Origin: Pseudomonadota bacterium
GTDB taxonomy: Bacteria > Desulfobacterota > Desulfobulbia > Desulfobulbales > Desulfobulbaceae
Assembly: GCA_009778235.1 (NCBI GenBank)
Contig: WRKE01000260.1
Location: 1-9,855 of the forward strand
DNA: 9,855 bases
Direction of reading: 5' to 3'
Positions 1-6,265 of this stretch are shown here, piece by piece (within the stretch, counting starts at the first letter, position 1; every line of letters begins with the position of its first letter). Under the pieces are notes generated by a model that ran no database searches, was not told where the DNA came from, and worked only from the letters and a program-made list of their open reading frames with translations. The translations under genes and the position numbers were made by a program.

Positions 1-231
1 CTGGTAAGTCTGATTCAAGCTGAGAGATGGGATGGCCAATTGCCCACAACCATGCCGCCAAGCAATACCATTCCCATCATCGGAATCAACCCTGGCCAAA
101 GATCGAATCCACAGCCATGACCACTCAAGCCCGCAGGTTGTCTTTGCGTGACACAGCTCCTTGGTAGAAAAAGATTTATTGACCTGCGGAGACGAACCCT
201 CAACTTCAGCGATCAGGCGCAAGGGACGCCT

Positions 232-237
232 AAGGAG
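232..237 (+). promoter_or_regulatory. Shine-Dalgarno site that sets the TMEM43-family gene start
   Basis: AAGGAG lies 7 nt before the ATG at 245 and 4 nt before the ATG at 242. The longer open frame, opening with TTG at 161, has no such site and would add about 28 arginine-rich residues before the first membrane segment. The spacing therefore favours the ATG at 245. Confidence 0.65.
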
Positions 238-244
238 ATGGATG

Positions 245-1501
245 ATGGCGTACACGGAGACAACCTCGACCAGTTGGTTCGATCGCCTAGGGGCTTCATT
301 CCGCGGCATTGGCTTCGGGATCGTCATGATTATCGCCGGCACCATTGTGTTGTGGTGGAATGAAGGGAATTTTGTGGGTACTGAAGATGCCCTGCGTGAG
401 GCGCAATCCGTAACACAGGAATTGGGAGACATAACCAAGCTGGACAACGCGAAAAACGGCATGCTCGTCCATGCCACCGGCCCGGTTGAAACCAAGGATA
501 TGTTGAGCGATCCTGTCTTTGGATTATCAATCAACGCCATCCGCCTGGAACGCACGGTGGAGTTTTACCAGTGGGTGGAAAAGTCGAAGTCGGAAAAGAA
601 GAAGAAACTCGGGGGCGGCGAAGAGACCGTGACCACCTATACATACGAGCAACAATGGGTGAACAAACCGGAGGATTCATCTGCATTCAAAGATCCCGAC
701 GCGCGTGTGCGGAACAGGAACTTTACCCTTGCCAATATCGAAAGTTTCAAGACCCAGGCCGCCAACGTCACCTTCGGCGCGTATAAGTTTCCTGAGTTCC
801 TGATCAATGCCATAGGCGGCGCGGCGTCCTTGAGCGTTGTTATGCCCGAAAAGGCGCAAGCCGCGTTGAATCAGCAGCTCATCCGGGCCCTTCAGCGGGA
901 ACTGGAGGTTGGCGAGAGAGTGCAGCAAAACGCTGAAGCTGCGTTGCGCAAGCCGGGAGCAAACACGGAAATGGTTCATTTCAGCGGAAATACCGTTCTG
1001 TTGAGCGATTCTCCCGGCACGCCCCGGATCGGTGACGTGCGCGTCAGCTTCAAGGAAACCCGCCCAGGAACGGTGAGTATTCTCGCCAAGCTCAACGGAA
1101 ACACGTTTGAGACCTATCGGGCCAGCAACGGCAAAACCGTCAGTGAACTCTCCATGGGTACGCACAGCCTGGAGAACATGTACGGCGACGCGCACTCCGC
1201 CAACACCATCATGACCTGGATTTTGCGTGCGGTGGGCGCCTTTCTCGCCGTTTTCGGGCTGAAACTGATCGTCGCCCCCCTGGCCGTGCTAGCTGACGTT
1301 ATTCCTCTTTTGGGCACCATTGTGGGAGCGGGCGCGGGCCTGGTCTGCATCTTGCTGGGGCTGGCTTGGTCGCTTGTCATCATTGCCATAGCCTGGCTGC
1401 GCTTCCGACCGCTTATCGGCGGCGGCATACTGGCGGTTGCCGCGGTTCTGATAGCCTTGCTGTACGTCAAGGGACATTCCCGCAAGGTCGCAAAAGCATA
1501 G
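245..1501 (+). CDS. TMEM43-family multi-pass membrane protein
   Basis: The predicted protein has 418 residues and matches the TMEM43 (LUMA) family in layout. One hydrophobic helix near the N terminus (about residues 21-38, ending in WWNEG) is followed by a large polar domain (about 40-320). Three or four hydrophobic segments then fill about residues 323-408, and the tail is short and basic. The segment between the first C-terminal helices carries the ADVIPLLG sequence followed by a glycine-rich GAGAG stretch, which is typical of the family. In animals TMEM43 is an inner nuclear membrane and ER protein; the role of bacterial homologues is not established, so only an inner-membrane location is inferred here. 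The polar domain has a lysine-rich patch (about residues 112-123). The gene appears to stand alone: the next gene is on the other strand and no obvious terminator follows. Family assignment is by recognition of sequence and topology. Confidence 0.8.
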   Translation: MAYTETTSTSWFDRLGASFRGIGFGIVMIIAGTIVLWWNEGNFVGTEDALREAQSVTQELGDITKLDNAKNGMLVHATGPVETKDMLSDPVFGLSINAIRLERTVEFYQWVEKSKSEKKKKLGGGEETVTTYTYEQQWVNKPEDSSAFKDPDARVRNRNFTLANIESFKTQAANVTFGAYKFPEFLINAIGGAASLSVVMPEKAQAALNQQLIRALQRELEVGERVQQNAEAALRKPGANTEMVHFSGNTVLLSDSPGTPRIGDVRVSFKETRPGTVSILAKLNGNTFETYRASNGKTVSELSMGTHSLENMYGDAHSANTIMTWILRAVGAFLAVFGLKLIVAPLAVLADVIPLLGTIVGAGAGLVCILLGLAWSLVIIAIAWLRFRPLIGGGILAVAAVLIALLYVKGHSRKVAKA

Positions 1502-1587
1502 GTGTCCGAAACAGGAATCAAAGCGGCAAGGCGCGCAAGTGCGTGGATTGGCGCATGGCACGAAGAGCCGGAAAATATAATTTTTTT

Positions 1588-1623
1588 AAAAAATTTGGTC
1601 CGCTTAAAATTAAGCGGACCAAA
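1588..1623 (-). terminator. Intrinsic terminator of the FKBP gene
   Basis: A perfect 13-bp inverted repeat pairs 1594-1606 with 1611-1623 around a 4-nt loop (1607-1610). Read on the minus strand, the stem is followed directly by six T residues (complement of 1588-1593). It sits 18 bp beyond the FKBP stop codon. On the plus strand the stem is followed by a GC-rich run, so it should not stop transcription from the TMEM43-family gene by the intrinsic mechanism. Confidence 0.85.
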
Positions 1624-1641
1624 GGGCGGGATAGGCGGAGG

Positions 1642-2082
1642 TCAATTGCCGATGGCGTGCAAGGTCACGGTGTAGATGATGATTCGTCCGGCCAGAGGAT
1701 GGTTGTAGTCGATGGTCACCATTTCCTTGCCGGCGGCAAGGACCGTGGCCGGAACCTGATGGCTGCTCCCATTTTGTTCCAGGTTGAGGGAGAGGATCAT
1801 CCCTGGTTTGGGATCGATCCGGTCGGCGAAAATCCCGCGGGGCACCTCTTGCACCAGTCCTTGGTCATACGGGCCAAAGGCATCCTCGGGCTGGATGTGC
1901 ACAGTTTTCGTTTGCCCGGATTCCATACCCAGTAAAGAGGCCTCGACAGCCTTTAAGATCTGGCCCGAGCCGACGGCCAGGGTGAGCGGCTTGCCTTCGG
2001 GCGTGGCATCAATGACCTCCCCGGAGGATAGGGTGGCGGTATAGCTGACAGAGACGAGATCAAAGAGCTGGACAGGGCGCAT
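1642..2082 (-). CDS. SlyD-like FKBP-type peptidyl-prolyl cis-trans isomerase
   Basis: This 146-residue protein belongs to the SlyD/SlpA branch of FKBPs, cytoplasmic isomerases and chaperones that speed proline isomerisation during folding. It opens with a beta strand (LVSVSYTATLSSGEVID), continues through GSGQILKAVEASLLGM and EDAFGPYD, and holds an inserted chaperone flap (about residues 70-120, including LVQEVPRGIF). It closes with NHPLAGRIIIYTV. The loop that usually reads I-P/S-G-L/F-E reads ILKAVE here, so the conserved glycine is missing. The histidine-rich metal-binding tail of E. coli SlyD is also absent. The open frame extends upstream to 2175, but a good promoter lies at 2126-2154, inside that extension. 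The ATG at 2082 has AGGA-type pairing (complement of 2092-2096) 9 nt upstream, so I chose it. The gene is monocistronic, between its own promoter and terminator. Confidence 0.9.
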   Translation of the reverse strand: MRPVQLFDLVSVSYTATLSSGEVIDATPEGKPLTLAVGSGQILKAVEASLLGMESGQTKTVHIQPEDAFGPYDQGLVQEVPRGIFADRIDPKPGMILSLNLEQNGSSHQVPATVLAAGKEMVTIDYNHPLAGRIIIYTVTLHAIGN

Positions 2083-2125
2083 ATGAAAAAATCCTTGAAG
2101 AAGAGGCGTGAGATAAAATGGGGCC

Positions 2126-2154
2126 ACTATAGTCGTTGGCCAACCGTTTGACAA
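2126..2154 (-). promoter_or_regulatory. Sigma70-type promoter of the FKBP gene with a palindromic spacer
   Basis: On the minus strand, TTGTCA (complement of 2149-2154) and TATAGT (complement of 2126-2131) are separated by exactly 17 bp. Each box matches the consensus at five of six positions. Transcription would start near 2119 and leave a leader of about 37 nt. The spacer contains the perfect 10-bp palindrome GTTGGCCAAC (2135-2144), placed where a repressor or activator could act. Confidence 0.65.
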
Positions 2155-2178
2155 GAATCCCGGCAAGATGATCAAGAC

Positions 2179-2207
2179 TTGACAAAGCTCTCATCAAGGC
2201 ATACATG
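2179..2207 (+). promoter_or_regulatory. Possible promoter of the hisI-hisG-engB operon
   Basis: A perfect -35 box TTGACA lies at 2179-2184. At 17-bp spacing the -10 position reads TACATG (2202-2207), only three of six matches, so this is a weak call. It would give a leader of roughly 90 nt before hisI and would run divergently from the FKBP promoter. Confidence 0.3.
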
Positions 2208-2224
2208 TGCTAGCCCCATATATC

Positions 2225-2244
2225 GTGCCAAAATAGTGCCAAAA
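2225..2244 (+). repeat. Two tandem copies of GTGCCAAAA, 11 bp apart
   Basis: Identical 9-bp units occupy 2225-2233 and 2236-2244. Their starts are 11 bp apart, about one turn of the DNA helix. They lie 60-80 bp before the hisI start, just downstream of the possible -35/-10 region. This could be a binding site for a protein that reads the same face of the helix twice, but it could also be chance. Confidence 0.5.
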
Positions 2245-2303
2245 ACAAGACCAGAAACTCCGCCCCAGCACCAGACCTCCAATCCTTGCATAGACAAAAA
2301 AAC

Positions 2304-2690
2304 ATGATTGAACTGAATTTTGCCAAGACTTCTGATGGGCTTTTGCCTGCCGTTGTCCAGGATTTCAAAACCGGCGAGGTGCTGATGCTCGCCTATATCA
2401 ACCGCTTGGCCTGGGAAAAAACCCTGGCCACCGGCAAGGCCCATTACTGGAGCCGTTCCCGCGCAAGCTTGTGGCTGAAAGGCGAGACCTCAGGCAATGT
2501 GCAGCTCATCAAGGAAATCTTAGTTGATTGCGATCAGGACACAGTGGTGTACAAGGTCGAGCAGTTGGGCGGGGCAGCCTGCCATACCGGATATCGCAGC
2601 TGCTTTTACCGTAAAGTTGAGAGCGATAGCTTAATAGTTTGCGAGCAGGAGCGGGTCTTTGATCCGGCCGCGGTCTACGGGGCCAAATGA
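2304..2690 (+). CDS. hisI: Phosphoribosyl-AMP cyclohydrolase
   Basis: HisI opens the adenine ring of phosphoribosyl-AMP by hydrolysis, the third step of histidine biosynthesis, in the cytoplasm. The 128-residue product carries the full family signature: HYWSRSR (about 47-53), LWLKGETSGN (56-65), DCDQD (75-79) and CHTGYRSC (93-100). Aspartates 75, 77 and 79 fit the magnesium site, and cysteines 76, 93 and 100 fit the zinc site. The length is that of the stand-alone enzyme, so no HisE pyrophosphohydrolase domain is fused; hisE must be elsewhere. I chose the ATG at 2304 because the protein then starts just before the conserved region. An upstream in-frame TTG at 2286 would add six residues. No clear Shine-Dalgarno site precedes either one. 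It is the first gene of a likely operon; hisG follows after 48 bp. Confidence 0.95.
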   Translation: MIELNFAKTSDGLLPAVVQDFKTGEVLMLAYINRLAWEKTLATGKAHYWSRSRASLWLKGETSGNVQLIKEILVDCDQDTVVYKVEQLGGAACHTGYRSCFYRKVESDSLIVCEQERVFDPAAVYGAK

Positions 2691-2738
2691 GTGTTCGCCA
2701 TCCCGGCAAGATAAATCATTGACCAAACAGGTAAGAAT

Positions 2739-3611
2739 ATGAGTTTGTTGAAATTGGGTATTCCCAAAGGCAGCCTGGAAGACGCCACCATCGCCTTGTT
2801 CGCCAAGTCGGGCTGGCAGATTAAACTGACCTCGCGCAACTATTTTCCCGAGGTCGACGATGCGGAGCTTTCCTGTTCGATCTGCCGACCGCAGGAGATG
2901 TCGCGCTACGTGGAATCAGGCATGCTCGACGCCGGTATCACCGGCAAGGATTGGACCCTGGAGAACGGGTCAGAGGTCGAAATTGTCGCTGACCTGATTT
3001 ATTCAAAGGTCAGCCGCAAGCCGACCCGCTGGGTGATCGCGGTGCCCGGCGATTCCAACATCACCAGGGTCGAGCAACTGGACGGCAAGCGCATTTCCAC
3101 GGAACTGGTGAACGTGACCCGCAAATTTTTTGAACAGCGCGGACTTGCGGTGGATATTTCCTTTTCCTGGGGCGCAACCGAAGCCAAGGCCGTGTCCGGC
3201 CTGGCCGATGCCATCGTCGAGGTCACCGAGACCGAATCGACCATCCGGGCCCACGGTTTGCGGGTCATCCATGAACTGATGCAGTCCAATACCCAGTTGA
3301 TCGCCAACAAGGCCGCCATGGCCGATCCGTGGAAGCGGGCCAAGATTGAAAACATCGCCATGCTGCTGCGGGGTGCTTTGCGGGCGGATAGGATCGTTGG
3401 CCTGAAGATGAACGTGGCCAAGGAACAACTGGACGCGGTGATTGCCATGCTGCCCAGTTTAAATGCCCCGACCGTAGCCCAACTCTACAAGCAGGAGTGG
3501 TTCTCGGTGGAGACGGTCATCTCCGTGCAGCAGGTGCGCGATTTAGTGCCGCAGCTGAAAAAAGCCGGCGCGGAGGGGATCATAGAGTATTCCCTGAACA
3601 AGGTCATTTGA
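2739..3611 (+). CDS. hisG: ATP phosphoribosyltransferase, long form
   Basis: HisG joins ATP and PRPP to give phosphoribosyl-ATP, the first and committed step of histidine synthesis. The 290-residue length marks the long form, which carries a C-terminal ACT-like regulatory domain (about 212-290) and does not need the HisZ subunit. Visible landmarks are the N-terminal GIPKGSL (7-13), DAGITGKDW (64-72), GATE (145-148) and the PRPP-binding stretch DAIVEVTETEST (157-168). Long-form enzymes are generally hexamers inhibited by histidine through the C-terminal domain; that is family knowledge rather than something visible here. The ATG at 2739 is preceded by a modest AGG at 2729-2731, about 7 nt away. 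It lies 48 bp after hisI and 41 bp before engB on the same strand, with no terminator seen in either gap. Confidence 0.96.
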   Translation: MSLLKLGIPKGSLEDATIALFAKSGWQIKLTSRNYFPEVDDAELSCSICRPQEMSRYVESGMLDAGITGKDWTLENGSEVEIVADLIYSKVSRKPTRWVIAVPGDSNITRVEQLDGKRISTELVNVTRKFFEQRGLAVDISFSWGATEAKAVSGLADAIVEVTETESTIRAHGLRVIHELMQSNTQLIANKAAMADPWKRAKIENIAMLLRGALRADRIVGLKMNVAKEQLDAVIAMLPSLNAPTVAQLYKQEWFSVETVISVQQVRDLVPQLKKAGAEGIIEYSLNKVI

Positions 3612-3652
3612 ACTTCTTGCGACCGCCTGTGGGCTTTTGAGAGGAGAAGAAC

Positions 3653-4285
3653 ATGGAATTTGGCAAGGTGGAATTTCTCCTCTCCGCCCATACCAGCCGG
3701 CAGATGCCGCCGCCTGCGCATGCGGAAATCGCCTTTGCCGGTCGTTCCAACGTCGGCAAGTCGAGCCTGATCAACCGGCTGGTCGGCCGGACCAATCTGG
3801 TCAAGACCAGCGGCAAGCCGGGCAAGACCCAAAGTCTCAACTATTTTCTGGTGGATAACTGTTTGTATCTGGTCGATCTGCCCGGATACGGTTTTGCCCG
3901 GGTGTCGCAACAGGTCCGGCAACAATGGCGGGGCCTGATCTCCGACTATATCGAAACCCGGGCCACCCTGGCCTGTGTGGTGGTGATCATCGATCTGCGG
4001 CATGAACTCAAAACCCTGGACCGCGAGCTGATCGACTGGCTGCGCTATCTGGGCAAGCCCATGTTGCCGGTCTATACCAAGGCGGACAAATTATCCCGCA
4101 ACCAGCAGGAAAAAAACGGGGCCGCCCTGGATGCCGGACTGACCTTGAATGCGAGCGAGCGGATCCTGTTTTCCGCCCAGACCGGCCAGGGGGTGGAACC
4201 CCTGCGTAGGCGGCTGGCCGCTGTTGTTCAGGCGGCCGAAGCCACCCTCATACCCGGAACCTTTCCGGCTACTGATCCGATTTAA
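3653..4285 (+). CDS. engB: Ribosome-assembly GTPase EngB (YihA/YsxC)
   Basis: EngB is a small Era/Obg-type GTPase needed for late assembly of the 50S ribosomal subunit and often essential. All GTP-binding motifs are present in the 210-residue protein: G1 GRSNVGKSS (30-38), the G2 threonine at 59 in KPGKTQ, G3 DLPGYG (75-80), G4 TKAD (142-145) and G5 SAQTG (174-178). The DLRH stretch (114-117) is typical of this family. The ATG at 3653 is well supported by the purine-rich GAGGAG at 3641-3646, 6 nt upstream. It is the last gene of the likely hisI-hisG-engB unit; no functional link to histidine synthesis is implied. Its last 17 bp overlap the end of lepA on the opposite strand. Confidence 0.96.
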   Translation: MEFGKVEFLLSAHTSRQMPPPAHAEIAFAGRSNVGKSSLINRLVGRTNLVKTSGKPGKTQSLNYFLVDNCLYLVDLPGYGFARVSQQVRQQWRGLISDYIETRATLACVVVIIDLRHELKTLDRELIDWLRYLGKPMLPVYTKADKLSRNQQEKNGAALDAGLTLNASERILFSAQTGQGVEPLRRRLAAVVQAAEATLIPGTFPATDPI

Positions 4286-6062
4286 GCACCGCGAGAAAGG
4301 CCCGCTGGGGAATGTCGACATTGCCTACTGTCTTCATCCGTTTCTTTCCTTCTTTCTGTTTTTCCAAGAGCTTCCGTTTGCGGCTGATGTCGCCGCCGTA
4401 GCATTTGGCGGTGACGTCCTTGCGCAGGGCCGAGATGGTTTCCCGGGCGATGATGTTGCTGCCGATGGCCGCCTGAATGGCGATTTTGAACATCTGGCGG
4501 GGGATTTCCTCTTTCAGCCGTTCGCAGGCCTTCAGGCCGCGTTCCCTGGCCTTGGTCCGGTGGGTGAGCTGGGAGAGGGCATCGACCTGCTCGCCATTGA
4601 CCAGGATGTCGAGTTTGATCAGATCGCTTTGCCGGTAATCGATGAGTTCATAATCAAACGAGCCATACCCCTGGGTCACAGACTTGAGCCGGTCGTAAAA
4701 ATCGTAGATCACTTCGGCTAACGGCAATTCGCAGACGAACTCGATGCGTCCGGGCATGGGGTAGTGGTATTTGGTGTTTTCGCCCCGCCGCTCCATGCAC
4801 AGGGTCATGACCACCCCCATGTACCGTTCGGGGATATGGATGGTCGCCTTGATGTATGGCTCCTCGACTCGGGCAATGGTGCTGGGGTCAGGAAAATAAG
4901 AGGGGTTGTCGACTTCGATCTCGGTCTTGTTCAGCAGGTAGAATTTATATTTGACCGTGGGTACGGTCAGGATCAGGTTGATATCGAATTCACGCTCCAA
5001 CCGTTCCTGTACCACTTCAAGGTGGAGCAGGCCCAAGAAACCACAACGGAAGCCAAAGCCGAGCGCAGCGGATGAATCCTTCTGAAAGGACAGGGCGGCA
5101 TCGTTGAGTTTCAGCTTTTCCAGCGCCGCGGCCAGTTCTTCGTATTCATCGGTTGCGATCGGGTACAGCGAGGAGAAGACGACCTGCTGCACCTCTTTGA
5201 AGCCGGGCAGGGGGGCCGGGCAGGGGCGCTCCTTGAGGGTGATGGTGTCGCCGGGCCGGGTGTCGGAGACGGTTTTCACCCCGGCAATGATATAACCGAC
5301 CTCGCCGGCGGAAAGCTGCGGCCGGGGCTCGCGGCGCAGGCGGAAAATGCCCAGCTCTTCGACCCGGTATTCGGCGCCGTTGGACATAAAAACGATCTGA
5401 TCGCCGGTTTTGACCGTGCCGTTGACAATGCGGACTGAGATGACCGTGCCGCGATAGGGATCGTATTGGGCATCGAAAATCAGCGCCTCCAGCGGCTGGC
5501 CCGGATCGCCTTGGGGAGGCGGCAGGAGGCGGGTCACGGCATTGAGGAGTTGGCGCACCCCCTGACCGGTCTTGGCCGAACACATCTGGATGGTCCCGCC
5601 GTCGAGCCCCAGATCCTCCTCGATCTGGGCGGCAACCTTTTCCGGTTCAGCGGCCGGCAAATCGATCTTATTGATCACCGGGATGATTTCCAGGTCATTT
5701 TCCATGGCCAGATAGAGGTTGGCCAAGGTCTGGGCCTCGATTCCCTGGGCCGCGTCGATGAGCAGCAGGGCGCCTTCGCATGAAGACAGGGCACGGGAAA
5801 CCTCGTAGCTAAAATCCACATGGCCGGGGGTATCGACCAGATTTAAGGTATAAGTTTCTCCATCCTCGGCGGCAAAGGGCAGGCAGATGGTCTGCGACTT
5901 AATAGTGATGCCGCGTTCCCGTTCAATGTCCATGTTGTCGAGCAATTGGTCCTTGAATTCCCGGTCAGTGACGATGTCGCAGAGTTGGATCATCCGGTCG
6001 GCGAGGGTGGACTTACCATGGTCAATATGGGCTATTATGCTGAAATTTCTTATCTTATTCAT
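4269..6062 (-). CDS. lepA: Elongation factor 4 (LepA), translational GTPase
   Basis: LepA/EF-4 is a ribosome-binding GTPase related to EF-G. It has been linked to back-translocation, rescue of stalled ribosomes and 30S biogenesis. The 597-residue protein has G1 AHIDHGKST (11-19), G3 DTPGH (77-81), G4 NKID (131-134) and a G5 SAKTGQG. The family-specific ALGFGFRCGFLGLLH stretch follows in the middle of the protein. The C-terminal domain unique to LepA is complete, including AKCYGGDISRKRKLL and KEGKKRMK. An open frame continues to an ATG at 6116, adding 18 residues, but the ATG at 6062 (MNKIRNFS) matches the usual LepA start and length. Neither start has a clear Shine-Dalgarno site, so the 6116 start remains possible. 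The gene is divergent from rpoH and convergent with engB. Confidence 0.96.
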   Translation of the reverse strand: MNKIRNFSIIAHIDHGKSTLADRMIQLCDIVTDREFKDQLLDNMDIERERGITIKSQTICLPFAAEDGETYTLNLVDTPGHVDFSYEVSRALSSCEGALLLIDAAQGIEAQTLANLYLAMENDLEIIPVINKIDLPAAEPEKVAAQIEEDLGLDGGTIQMCSAKTGQGVRQLLNAVTRLLPPPQGDPGQPLEALIFDAQYDPYRGTVISVRIVNGTVKTGDQIVFMSNGAEYRVEELGIFRLRREPRPQLSAGEVGYIIAGVKTVSDTRPGDTITLKERPCPAPLPGFKEVQQVVFSSLYPIATDEYEELAAALEKLKLNDAALSFQKDSSAALGFGFRCGFLGLLHLEVVQERLEREFDINLILTVPTVKYKFYLLNKTEIEVDNPSYFPDPSTIARVEEPYIKATIHIPERYMGVVMTLCMERRGENTKYHYPMPGRIEFVCELPLAEVIYDFYDRLKSVTQGYGSFDYELIDYRQSDLIKLDILVNGEQVDALSQLTHRTKARERGLKACERLKEEIPRQMFKIAIQAAIGSNIIARETISALRKDVTAKCYGGDISRKRKLLEKQKEGKKRMKTVGNVDIPQRAFLAVLKSDQ

Positions 6063-6205
6063 TTGAGAATGTAGACTTTCTGGGCCGATACGGGGAGGGT
6101 TGAAACTGGTATCCATAGCATAAATTGTCAGGAAAATAAACTCTTCACCTGTTTACTGACTTATTCAAGTGTGTTTTTTTTTATTTTCGGTTAGGTTTAT
6201 GCCAT

Positions 6206-6240
6206 AACCCTGCATGCGAGTCTTTTCTCCTTGCAGGGTT
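6206..6240 (+). promoter_or_regulatory. Hairpin in the rpoH leader
   Basis: A perfect 9-bp inverted repeat pairs AACCCTGCA (6206-6214) with TGCAGGGTT (6232-6240) across a 17-nt loop. It is followed by the T-rich CTGTTTTCTT and ends 25 nt before the rpoH start codon. It could act as an attenuator, a translation-controlling element or an RNA-stability element for the sigma factor mRNA. The structure is visible in the sequence; the role is inferred. Confidence 0.4.
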
Positions 6241-6265
6241 CTGTTTTCTTGCGATAGGCAACACC

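Noticed and set aside
15..203. Minus-strand open frame for a small hydrophobic peptide, with a glycine- and methionine-rich segment near its end
   Set aside because: It starts only at TTG, has no Shine-Dalgarno site and no recognised family. The hydrophobic stretch alone is not enough to call a gene.
161..244. Extension of the TMEM43-family gene to the TTG at 161
   Set aside because: There is no ribosome-binding site before 161, while AAGGAG is well placed for the ATG at 245. The added residues do not look like family sequence.
2083..2175. Upstream extension of the FKBP protein to 2175
   Set aside because: The extension runs through the predicted promoter at 2126-2154, and the SlyD-like homology starts after the ATG at 2082.
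6150..6186. T-rich tract after a small ACTT/AAGT hairpin, considered as a terminator
   Set aside because: The stem is only 4 bp and no gene ends upstream on the plus strand, since lepA and rpoH diverge here.
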